Part shown: in pieces, positions 24,543-32,099 of the stretch | Layout: every line of letters begins with the position of its first letter | Position numbering within the stretch: the first letter of the stretch is position 1 | Assembly (NCBI GenBank): GCA_030648205.1 | Contig: JAUSIH010000038.1 | Coordinates: 1 to 38,194 of the forward strand | DNA: 38,194 nt | Direction: 5' to 3' | Origin: Dehalococcoidia bacterium | GTDB taxonomy: Bacteria; Chloroflexota; Dehalococcoidia; JAUSIH01 | Made by a program: the position numbers and the translations under genes | The notes under the pieces: model-generated | Seen by the model: the letters and a program-made list of their open reading frames with translations, nothing else | What the model was told of the DNA's origin: nothing | The model's database searches: none

Positions 24543-24604
24543 TCCCTCTTCGGAAGGACGCCCATTCGGTGTCCGCTCGTCCTGAGCCTGTCGAAGGATG
24601 AGCG
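24543..24604. repeat. Families B and C between terminase and the zinc/HTH gene
   Basis: A degenerate TCCCTCTTCGGAAGGA (24543-24558) is followed by CGCTCGTCCTGAGCCTGTCG and AAGGATGAGCG (24574-24604). The 24375-24625 gap is made of repeats and contains no gene. Confidence 0.65.
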
Positions 24605-24625
24605 GGGTCTCCAGGGCGCATGCCT

Positions 24626-26043
24626 TCAGGGATGACCATTCGTTATCCGCCCGCGCGCCCGCCGGGGCGCGTACCCGGCGCTTGCCTCCACCAGCAGCGC
24701 CATGCTCATCAGGAAGTCGTCGTGCCCGCGCGACGCTTCCACCCCGAAGCCCATCGTCTGGCCGCTCCGGTACACGCTCGTCGCCAGCTCTACCTCACGC
24801 CAGAACTCCGCCACTCCGCCGAGCCGTCGGCCCCGTACATCTTCAATCGTCCCGCATTGACCGCCGCCAGCAGTTGGAAGCCGATCCGCGACTTGCCGGG
24901 CGCCGTGAACACGAACGGCGTCACAATGCCGCTCAGCGCCTTCGCCAGGAAGCTCGCCACGCCCGCGCCGACGCCCGTGGCGTCCACCACCACCCGCCGG
25001 CAGCGCCAGACGTCGCGGAGCACGTCCACCAGTTGGGCGTACAGCGCCGCGTGCGGCCTGCCCGTCCACCAGTAGTGCTCCACCACGCGCACCCGCGGCT
25101 CCGGCAGCGCGTCCGTGCACGCCGCGAAGTCCACCTCGCCGATGCTCACCACCGTCGAGTCGCGCCGACGCTCCGCCGCGCGCACCGCCGCGTCCTGATT
25201 GGGTCCCTCTTGCGCCGCCTCAGCCTCGCCCGCGATATCAATGCCCGCGACGTACACCGCTCCGGCGCGGGGCGAGCGCTGCCGCGAGTGCGCGCCCTGC
25301 AGTTGCGCCCGCTGCCCCGCCGAGAGGAATCCGCCCGCGCCGCGCACCGGGTTCAGGCAGTACTGCGTCTGGAACAGAGGATGGCTCTCGCCGAGCCGCG
25401 CCCTCTCGCCCTCCACGTACCGCATGTAGTCCGGGTTGTGCCTGCCCACCTCAAGCCAGTCGAAGCGAAAATGCCGCTTCACCCCGTCGCGCCGCTCCAT
25501 CTCCAGGTTGACCTGCTTCGACTCCTCCAGCAGCGTCGAGCCGTCCCACGCCGTGCCGTACAGCACCGTGGTCACGTTCGCGGGCGCGCCCATGGGCCGG
25601 AAGTCCCGCGCGAACTTCTGCTTGTCCACGTCCTGGGCCTCGTCCACCTCCAGCAGCACGTCCGCCGTCGCGCCCACCACGTGGCTCCCCGGCTCCGCGC
25701 TGAAGAACAGCGCCCGCGCCTTGCCCAGCCGGACGGCGTGCCCGGCCTCAGCCGACCACAGGCCGCGCAGGCCGGCGTCGTCCAGGCGGTCCCGCAGCCG
25801 ACGCATGCTGACGACGACCTGCGGGACGAAGGTGGGAGCGCACTTCACCAGCGTGCCGCCCTTCAGCGCATGCATAACCAGCAGCAGCACCTCCATGTGC
25901 GCCGAAAGCTCGTTCTTCCCCGCCTGTCGCGCCATCTCCACGGTGAATGTCAGCCCTCGCCGCCGCGCGACGCTGCCCAGCACGGCACGCCCCACTTCTA
26001 CCTGGTATGGCCGCAGCTTTATCGGAGGAGTAGCCATGCTCAC
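24626..26043 (-). pseudogene. Phage terminase large subunit, frameshifted near its C-terminus
   Basis: The ATPase domain has a Walker A-like ARQAGKNE (about 39-46) and Walker B VLLEVDEAQD (about 128-137). The RNase H-type nuclease shows its first Asp in YVAGIDIAGE and its second in VVVDATGVGAG. The frame from 26043 stops early, at 24790, in AEWRSSGVR. The next frame continues the homologous C-terminus as EFWREVELATSVYRSG and SRGHDDFLMSMALLVEA, whose HDD supplies the last catalytic acid, and ends at 24626. One missing G near 24816 (CGGGAG to CGGAG) explains it. This is either a real inactivating indel or a sequencing error. The GTG at 26043 overlaps the previous stop (GTGA); an ATG at 26037 is the alternative. 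Confidence 0.8.
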
Positions 26044-26288
26044 TTCACCAGTCGAAGCACCACTTCCAGCAGCACCGTGCCCGCCACCAGGTAGAGCAGG
26101 CCGTTCACCCGGCCCTTGACCTCCTCCACCTGCGCCTCAAGCTCCTTCAAGCGCTGCTCCAGCACCGCCTCGAAGGCGCTCGCGGGCGCCACCTCCACGC
26201 GCGCGCCGTTGGCCTGGCCCTCGCGGCCCCCGCGCAGGCCGGCCCACAGGCGGCGCAGCGTCTCCCCCAGCTCATCTCTCCGGCGCAT
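26040..26288 (-). CDS. Coiled-coil plus C-terminal TM protein (XhlA-like layout)
   Basis: An 82-residue protein. Residues 45-62 (VLEQRLKELEAQVEEVKG) form a coiled coil, and residues 64-80 (VNGLLYLVAGTVLLEVV) a transmembrane helix with a Lys end. This resembles hemolysin XhlA-type phage proteins that work with holins, but the similarity is one of layout only. The ATG at 26288 follows GGAGG. It overlaps the preceding gene by 17 bases and the terminase by four. Confidence 0.6.
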   Translation of the reverse strand: MRRRDELGETLRRLWAGLRGGREGQANGARVEVAPASAFEAVLEQRLKELEAQVEEVKGRVNGLLYLVAGTVLLEVVLRLVK

Positions 26289-26631
26289 CCATGCCCTCCA
26301 GTCCCAGCGCCGCGCCGACGCTCCGCAGCGCGCCCGCAAGGCTGCTCGCCAGGTCCTTCTCGGCCTTGGGCGAGAGGCGGTACTTCACCGCGACCGCGCG
26401 CACCAGCACGTTGATGCCCTTCAGGAGCATCTCCACGTTCTCCGGGTGCTCCCGCGCCAGCCGCTCCAGGCGGACGCGCAGCAGGGCGATCTCCGCGTCC
26501 AGCCCCTGGACCTTGCGCGCGCGAGGCAGCCGCACGCGCTCCGCCTCGCTGAGGGCCGCCTCGTAGAAGCCGGGCGCCGCGTCGGAGCGACCACTCTTGC
26601 CCCGAGGCCGAGGGCTAGCGCTGTCGGCCAT
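26272..26631 (-). CDS. Small helical protein upstream of terminase (possible small terminase)
   Basis: A 119-residue protein. A Ser/Arg-rich N-terminus is followed by FYEAALSEAERVRLPRARKV and long helices (DAEIALLRVRLERLAREHPE, NVEMLLKGINVLVRAVAVKY). The position before the large terminase and the length fit a small terminase or packaging accessory, without a recognisable DNA-binding motif. The ATG at 26631 follows AAGGGGG and lies inside the end of the preceding small gene. Confidence 0.6.
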   Translation of the reverse strand: MADSASPRPRGKSGRSDAAPGFYEAALSEAERVRLPRARKVQGLDAEIALLRVRLERLAREHPENVEMLLKGINVLVRAVAVKYRLSPKAEKDLASSLAGALRSVGAALGLEGMDAPER

Positions 26632-26776
26632 CGGCGTCGCCCCCTTCAAGCGAATCCAGCAGTCCCTCCAGGGCGTCCGCGGGCAGCCTGCCGGCCGCTC
26701 GGAGCGCCCCTTCCGCCAGGCACAGCGCCGCCAGATCCCATTGCTGACGACGCAGCGCGTTCGCAAGCGTTGACAT
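26615..26776 (-). CDS. Very small protein of the phage cassette
   Basis: A 53-residue protein starting MSTLANALRRQQWDLAALCL and ending LLDSLEGGDADGRQR. It has a perfect AAGGAGG six bases before the ATG at 26776. It ends inside the start of the following gene (17-base overlap). Spacing and ribosome binding site make it a real gene; the family is unknown to me. It is predicted to be all-helical and soluble. Confidence 0.65.
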   Translation of the reverse strand: MSTLANALRRQQWDLAALCLAEGALRAAGRLPADALEGLLDSLEGGDADGRQR

Positions 26777-26785
26777 GCCGCCTCC

Positions 26786-27100
26786 TTATCCCCGTGTCCT
26801 TCCGCGGAAGGACAGCGCGTGGCGCGCTATCAGCGCGGAGACCAGCAACGAACTGACGCAGGCCGACGCTGCCACCGGCAGCCACGCCCCTCCGACGGGC
26901 CAAGGCGCCCCGCCCGCCCGCGCGAACAACCCGTAGAACATGCCCTGGGCCAGCCCAGCCAGGCACACGCCCGCCATCACCGCGGCGCCCACCCGACGCC
27001 GCAGCGCCGACGCGCGGTAGCGCAGAAAGTACAAGGCGTTGACGCCGCTGCTGGCGGCGGTGACGGCGTAGAGAAGGGCGACCAGCGCCGTGTCCTGCAT
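26786..27100 (-). CDS. Small multi-pass membrane protein (holin-like position)
   Basis: A 104-residue protein with three hydrophobic segments at about 4-24, 37-60 and 70-92, and an Arg-rich tail. It is first in the leftward cassette, 9 bases before the next gene. Size and topology fit a holin or a small accessory membrane protein. The last residues (LSFRGRTRG) are encoded by a family B palindrome (26797-26812), so the C-terminus may have been altered by repeat insertion. Confidence 0.55.
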   Translation of the reverse strand: MQDTALVALLYAVTAASSGVNALYFLRYRASALRRRVGAAVMAGVCLAGLAQGMFYGLFARAGGAPWPVGGAWLPVAASACVSSLLVSALIARHALSFRGRTRG

Positions 27101-27128
27101 GGCCTCGTCCTCGCGTGGAATGGCACTG

Positions 27129-27157
27129 AGGATAGAACATAAGTTCTATAACGTCAA
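27129..27157 (-). promoter_or_regulatory. Leftward promoter of the phage cassette with a LexA-type box
   Basis: Minus strand: TTGACG (27152-27157), exactly 17 bases, TATCCT (27129-27134). The spacer and -10 are covered by the perfect palindrome TAGAACTTATGTTCTA (27133-27148). GAAC-N4-GTTC is the Gram-positive LexA half-site pattern, also reported for Dehalococcoides. This suggests SOS control of the cassette. Confidence 0.72.
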
Positions 27158-27327
27158 CAGGGGCGTGGCGCAGGGACGCTGCGGTCCAGACACGAGGGAG
27201 GCGCGGACAGTCGGCCTACCCAAAGGCGCATCGTTGTGGTACAGTGTTTGTGCTCATTGTAGGTGGCATGTGACGAGTAGTAGTTGTCTGCGACCCGGAG
27301 AGGGCGTGGACTTGGAAAGAGTAAGTC

Positions 27328-27993
27328 ATGGAACGTGAACCGATGGTCGGCAAGGCGAAGCGAATTGCCGCCGGAAATGTAACGGAGAAGCCAGCGGGAA
27401 GAGCGATAACATCTGACTACGACTGGAAGGCATACTACAAGGGGAACTTCATTCAGAAGTGGTGGAAGCGACGGGCAGCCAGCCTTGTGTTGGAAATGGC
27501 CGGAGAAAATAATCCTGTGGTGGACCTGGGCTGCGGGAGCAGTCCTATTCTCAGCCTGGTGAAAGCTACGGAGAAGGTGGGGGTGGACGCGCACGCAGGC
27601 AAGATAGACCTTATGAAGGAAAAGGACAGCACATCCACGTACATGAACGCGCTGGCCGAAAATTCGAAGCTCGCGGACAACTACTTTGGCACAACGCTAT
27701 GCATTGAGGTCATTGAGCACCATGAGAACCCGCACAAGCTTATGCAGGAAATAGCACGGATAACCCGGCCCGGCGGAACGGTCATCATCGCAACCCCTGA
27801 CTTCTCCTCCTGGACGTGGAACGTCATAGAGATACTTTATGGCGTGCTTATGAGGTCGGGCTATCATGATGAACACAATAGCAAATTCACGGAATCATCC
27901 ACCAGAGCTCTGGCCGCAGCCTACGGCCTCAGACACGAGGAGACGAGGAAGGTGATGGGCGCGGACATGGTCATGAGGTTTCGCAAGGAATAG
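27328..27993 (+). CDS. Class I SAM-dependent methyltransferase
   Basis: A 221-residue protein of Methyltransf_11/25 type. Motif I PVVDLGCGSSPILSLV is near residue 63, the acidic strand-2 end is VGVDAH, motif IV is TTLCIEVIEHHENPH, and RITRPGGTVIIATPDF closes the core. The FIQKWWKRR segment and WTWN...LYGV region suggest a cell-surface or polyketide-like small-molecule target, but this is open. An extended -10 (TGGTACAGT, 27237-27245) is a possible promoter. The gene is less GC-rich than the glycosyltransferase gene that follows and could be part of a cell-surface module with it. Confidence 0.82.
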   Translation: MEREPMVGKAKRIAAGNVTEKPAGRAITSDYDWKAYYKGNFIQKWWKRRAASLVLEMAGENNPVVDLGCGSSPILSLVKATEKVGVDAHAGKIDLMKEKDSTSTYMNALAENSKLADNYFGTTLCIEVIEHHENPHKLMQEIARITRPGGTVIIATPDFSSWTWNVIEILYGVLMRSGYHDEHNSKFTESSTRALAAAYGLRHEETRKVMGADMVMRFRKE

Positions 27994-28136
27994 TCCGGCC
28001 AACCATTGGCGCGGGCCATTCTTTCAGGACAGGCAGACAAGTCCGGGACTGGACAGAGCCTTGTTTCTTCTCCGCCCCCTTTGCCCACCGCTGCTCCCCA
28101 GGCGCCAGCCACAACCTCTCCCTTGGTAGCTGGTGG

Positions 28137-28142
28137 TATACT
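28137..28142 (+). promoter_or_regulatory. Extended -10 before the glycosyltransferase gene
   Basis: TGGTATACT (TGn plus TATACT) lies about 70 bases before the GTG start. No clear -35 is present. Confidence 0.45.
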
Positions 28143-28210
28143 CGCGTGGTCACGGACGTCCGGACAACATGAGCGAGAGGTAGCGCGAGCAATGGGTGAG
28201 GGGAACGAAC

Positions 28211-29959
28211 GTGGCACTGACTGATCAGAAAGGGGCGTCCGCCCCCGTGGGACGATGCGCGTTCCGACTGTGGGAGCTTGCCTCACGCTACCGCGTGGCC
28301 GTTGTGCTGGTGGCCCTGATGCTCACGGGCCTCGCGCTGCGCCTGTGGGGAATAGACCGGACGGACGTCGTCTATGGCGATGAGATTCCCAACGTGCGCA
28401 TCGCCATGGGGTTCGCCGCCACGCGGAGCATCGTGCCCGTGGGCGGCTCCATCCATCCCGCCGGGTATCCAGACGTGCTCTTGCTCACGTACGGACTTTA
28501 CGCGGTGGTCGGCCTGGTGACGGGGGCGTTCGCGTCCCTGGAGGACATGGCCTTCACGTACCTGGTTGACCCCCACGCCTTCTACGTTATTGCGCGGGCT
28601 ATCTCCGCCGTCGGGGGCGCCGCCGCCATTGCGTTGACATTCCGGCTGGGCCGCCGCCTGGCGGACGACAGGACCGGACTCGTCGCGGCGGGCATCATGA
28701 CCGTGGCATACCTGCCCGTCTGGTTCAGCCACTTCGCCCTTATGGAAAGCATGGTCATGCTTCTGGCGACGGGGGCCTTCTTGGCCAGCCTCCACGCCCT
28801 GACGTCGCCGACGCGCCGCGCGTTCGTCCTGGCGGGCGCGCTGGGCGGGTTCGCCATGTCCACCAAGTACAACGGAGGCTTCTTCATCCTGCCGATGGTC
28901 GCCGCGCATGTTCTGGCCAGCAGGCGCGCCGGGATGACATGGCGCCAGACGCTTTTGGGGGCTAACCTGTGGCTGGGACTGGGCGTTGCGGTCGCCGCGT
29001 TCCTGCTGCTGTCGCCATTCTGGATTGTGCAGTTTCCCGAGCGGGTCGCGAGCGCGCTGTCCTACTTTCAGATCAGAAGCTCAGGCGCGTGGACGGGCCA
29101 GACCAGCAGCGACATCGCCGCCCTTTCGCTCCTTCAGTCTTTTCTGGAGCAGGAGTGGGCCATCGGGGTGGTCCTCCTGGCGGGCGTAGTGGGCGCGCTG
29201 TTCCGCCGCAAGAGCGAGGACATCCTGGCCTTGGCGGCCATTCTCCCGCTCTTCCTCTTCGTCGGCGCCCTCCGTTCGTCCGCGCTGCACTACATCCTGC
29301 CCGCGTACCCGCTGCTGGTGGCCCTCGGCGCGGTCCTTCTCGTCCGTATCCTCCCGCGCCCCGCGTGGCTGGCCGGGTCTGTGGCCGCGCTGCTCATCAT
29401 CCCCACGGCGGGCCACGTCATCGCCGACCGCATTCAGGGTTCGGCGCCGGACGCGCGCGTCGCCGCGGCGCGGTGGATCGAGGGGAACGTGCCGCGCGGG
29501 GAGAAGGTGGCGCTGGCCTTCTTCTGGGCCGGAAGCTGCAACCCCCCCATCCTCGCGAACGGGCCTGAGATATGGACGCTGGCGAAGTCCGATGTGGACT
29601 CCGGATTCATGGCCCGCCTGCCCGCCAGCTTCCCGAAGCGACTCGACGCGTACTTCGCCGCGCGGCCCGTGTACCGCGTCGCCTTCCTGGAGGAGTTCGC
29701 CTCGCCGGAGGAGATGCGGGCCGCGGGCGTTCGCTACGCCGCCGTCTCGAGCTGCGCGTACGCGCCGTACGTTGACCAGCCGCCGCCGCCAGCGGGCGCG
29801 TCATGGGCCGAGCAGTACCTCAAGACCCACGCCCTGTACTCCACGCTCCTGGCCCCGACGCCCGGTGTGCGCACCCTGGCGGCGTTCACGCCGGAGCAGG
29901 GGTACGGCGGGCCGGAGGTCCGCGTGCTGGAGCTGTCCCCCGGCGCGGGCGGGCGCTAG
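28211..29959 (+). CDS. GT39/ArnT-like membrane glycosyltransferase
   Basis: A 582-residue polytopic membrane protein of PMT_2 type. After TM1 (about 25-40) comes DVVYGDEIPNVRIAMG, with the acidic residues of the first periplasmic loop that act in catalysis, then HPAGYPDVLLLTYGLY. Eight or more further TM segments follow, and a soluble C-terminal domain of about 170 residues. It would transfer a sugar from a polyprenyl-phosphate carrier on the outer face of the membrane. GAGGGG stands 8 bases before GTG 28211, which is preferred over GTG 28196. The acceptor is unknown. Confidence 0.82.
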   Translation: MALTDQKGASAPVGRCAFRLWELASRYRVAVVLVALMLTGLALRLWGIDRTDVVYGDEIPNVRIAMGFAATRSIVPVGGSIHPAGYPDVLLLTYGLYAVVGLVTGAFASLEDMAFTYLVDPHAFYVIARAISAVGGAAAIALTFRLGRRLADDRTGLVAAGIMTVAYLPVWFSHFALMESMVMLLATGAFLASLHALTSPTRRAFVLAGALGGFAMSTKYNGGFFILPMVAAHVLASRRAGMTWRQTLLGANLWLGLGVAVAAFLLLSPFWIVQFPERVASALSYFQIRSSGAWTGQTSSDIAALSLLQSFLEQEWAIGVVLLAGVVGALFRRKSEDILALAAILPLFLFVGALRSSALHYILPAYPLLVALGAVLLVRILPRPAWLAGSVAALLIIPTAGHVIADRIQGSAPDARVAAARWIEGNVPRGEKVALAFFWAGSCNPPILANGPEIWTLAKSDVDSGFMARLPASFPKRLDAYFAARPVYRVAFLEEFASPEEMRAAGVRYAAVSSCAYAPYVDQPPPPAGASWAEQYLKTHALYSTLLAPTPGVRTLAAFTPEQGYGGPEVRVLELSPGAGGR

Positions 29960-30054
29960 GACATGGCGCGGTTGCGGAGCGGCACGCGCGGGTGGGGTAG
30001 GGGGCGGCCGCTATCAGCGCGCACCCAGGATTTGGGATTCGCTCGCTGGGGTAT

Positions 30055-32094
30055 CTAAGCCGCTTTCCACTTCGGCCACGCGTCCAGCACCTTGATGTCG
30101 GCGTTCTCGGATATGACGGCAGCGAGCTTCTCCAGCCACTGTGCGTCCGGATGGCCGTCCTGCCGCGCTCTGGCGATGTTGTCGGACAGGCCCCATCCGG
30201 TAGAGCGTTCTCCCTCAGTGAGCAGCCTTTTCAGATTAGTGAGTGCCCTTTGTCGATCCGTAGCTGGCCCGTGGGCATATAGATAGGACCAACACTCAAG
30301 AGCCAGTTCGCGAACCTCTTCTAATTGGTTGCTAGCCAGAGCTTTGTTGAGAGTGCGCAGCCCCTCCCCTTTTCTTCCCTGAGCCAGGAGAAGGCCTGCG
30401 TAATTGCCGTTGTTGATAGCATTGTTGGGGTCTGCGGCCAGCGCGCGGCGATAGTGTTCCTCCGCCTTGTCGTAGTCCTTGCGGATATCTGAGAGGAAGT
30501 TTGCGTAGTTGCCCAAGTTGTTGGCATTGTTGGGGTCGGCGGCCAGCGCGCGGCGGTAGAGTTCCTCCGCCTTGTCGTAGTCCTTGCGGATATTTTTGAG
30601 GAAGAACGCGTAACTGCCGTTATTGGTGGCATTGTTGGGGTCGGCGGTCAGCGCGCGGCGGTAGTGTTCCTCCGCCTTGTCGTAGTCCTTGCGGATATCT
30701 TTGAGGAAGATCGCGTAATTGCCGTTAGTGTTGGCGAGGTTGGGGTCGGCGGTCAGCGCGCGGCGGTAGTGTTCCTCCGCCTTGTTGTAGTCCTTGCGGA
30801 TATTTTTGAGGAAGATCGCGTAATTGCAGTTAGTGTTAGCATTGTTGGGATCGGCAGCCAATGCGCGGCGGTAGTGTTCCTCCGCCTTGTTGTAGTCCTT
30901 GCGGATTTGATGGAGGAAGATCGCGTAATTGCCCAGAAGAGGCGCGGAGTCCGGGAGCTTTTTCAACCCCTCGAGGTAAAGCGCTTCCGCTTTCTCCGGG
31001 TCTGTTTTCTCCAGTCGGCCAGCTTGAATTGCATAGGTGAACCACCCTGTGAGCGAAGCGTCCGTCTTCTCGACGGCCTTCTTTAGTCGGGCGGCTCCAG
31101 GGACAGTTTCCGGCAAAGACAGTACGCGCTTGGATAGCTTCTCATAGGTTTTTCCGTATTCATCGAATACCGACTTGAATCGCTGGTCGTCCGGACGAGG
31201 AAGTTTGAAAGTGTCATGAATCAAAAGCATCAGCTCATCAAAGTCACGCTTTTGGACCCAAATAGCTTTGCGAGAGTCAAGCCATTGCCTGATCACTCCC
31301 TGAGGTTCTAGCTCACTGACCCAGAACACACTCAGGGGCAACGCCGCTGGTGGAAGCGCGTCGAGCATCTCAACGATACCTTTGTCGTTGCCGCCATAAC
31401 CGATGAAGATTAGCCCTCGGTCATGCAATAAGGGGCGGACACTATTCGCTATCACTTGCGGTAAGGTCGCGGTCTCCTGGAACGTATTGTGTGGAGAAAG
31501 ACGATGATCGCCATGAAGTTTCACAACCAGTGGCCGCATGCGAGCCGGCCTTATGTAGCTCGCAAGAGATTCATGATGAATCACTAAAGGGCGCGCTTCT
31601 GTGTACAGGTATAAAGCATCAGGGGCCAGATCATCAAAGTTCGTAGTCAGAACAACGTTGAAGCGCCCTTCATCCATGGCAATGAGATTAGCTAGCACGG
31701 CATATCCGAAGCCGGGGAATTTGCCTTCGCAAAGACGTTCTACTTCTCTCTGACGCTCTTCGAGGTTGAGAAAGAGCTTCTCCATGACCGCGCCATAAAG
31801 CAGTGCCATGCGAGACAAGTCACTACCTGGGAATTGTTCACGCGCCCAACTCTCCAAATCCTTCCTCTCGGGCGCACGCAAGTCCCTAAGGCGTGGAAGC
31901 CAATCTTCTTTGACCAGTGTGCCAGCATCAGGGATGCCGGAGGATATAGAGCACCCAGCGCCAATGAAAAGGGCGTAGCGTCTTTCTGGACGCTTGATAG
32001 AGTCGTGAATGCGTCTGACAAATTCCTCAGCATCCATTTTGTGCAGTGGATTGCTAGAAGGGGCAGAGACTCTCTTTTTGCGCCGCTCGGTCAT
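30055..32094 (-). CDS. SIR2-TPR protein, candidate NAD-depleting defence protein
   Basis: A 679-residue protein. The N-terminal SIR2_2-type domain (about 35-290) has YALFIGAGCSISSGIPDAG (GAGxS motif), VLTTNFDDL (Asn152, Asp154), VVKLHGD (His194) and FIGYGGNDKGI. Five near-identical 35-residue TPR units (residues 384-558) and a degenerate sixth follow, then a helical C-terminal domain. SIR2 domains fused to sensor repeats act in anti-phage abortive systems by destroying NAD+; the catalytic Asn and His positions look intact. The ATG at 32094 lies five bases after the stop of the upstream luciferase-like gene, with GAGAGG overlapping that stop. It is more AT-rich than its neighbours, suggesting acquisition. 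Confidence 0.82.
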   Translation of the reverse strand: MTERRKKRVSAPSSNPLHKMDAEEFVRRIHDSIKRPERRYALFIGAGCSISSGIPDAGTLVKEDWLPRLRDLRAPERKDLESWAREQFPGSDLSRMALLYGAVMEKLFLNLEERQREVERLCEGKFPGFGYAVLANLIAMDEGRFNVVLTTNFDDLAPDALYLYTEARPLVIHHESLASYIRPARMRPLVVKLHGDHRLSPHNTFQETATLPQVIANSVRPLLHDRGLIFIGYGGNDKGIVEMLDALPPAALPLSVFWVSELEPQGVIRQWLDSRKAIWVQKRDFDELMLLIHDTFKLPRPDDQRFKSVFDEYGKTYEKLSKRVLSLPETVPGAARLKKAVEKTDASLTGWFTYAIQAGRLEKTDPEKAEALYLEGLKKLPDSAPLLGNYAIFLHQIRKDYNKAEEHYRRALAADPNNANTNCNYAIFLKNIRKDYNKAEEHYRRALTADPNLANTNGNYAIFLKDIRKDYDKAEEHYRRALTADPNNATNNGSYAFFLKNIRKDYDKAEELYRRALAADPNNANNLGNYANFLSDIRKDYDKAEEHYRRALAADPNNAINNGNYAGLLLAQGRKGEGLRTLNKALASNQLEEVRELALECWSYLYAHGPATDRQRALTNLKRLLTEGERSTGWGLSDNIARARQDGHPDAQWLEKLAAVISENADIKVLDAWPKWKAA
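30421..30945 (-). repeat. Five tandem 105-base units encoding TPRs
   Basis: Each unit encodes NYAIFL..IRKDYNKAEEHY and RRALAADPNNAN with few changes; the DNA is also nearly identical between units. Such identity favours copy-number change by recombination. Confidence 0.85.
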
Positions 32095-32099
32095 ATACC

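Noticed and set aside
30421-30945. Regular 105-base repetition that could suggest a CRISPR array
   Set aside because: The units are in frame, encode TPRs and have no repeat/spacer alternation.
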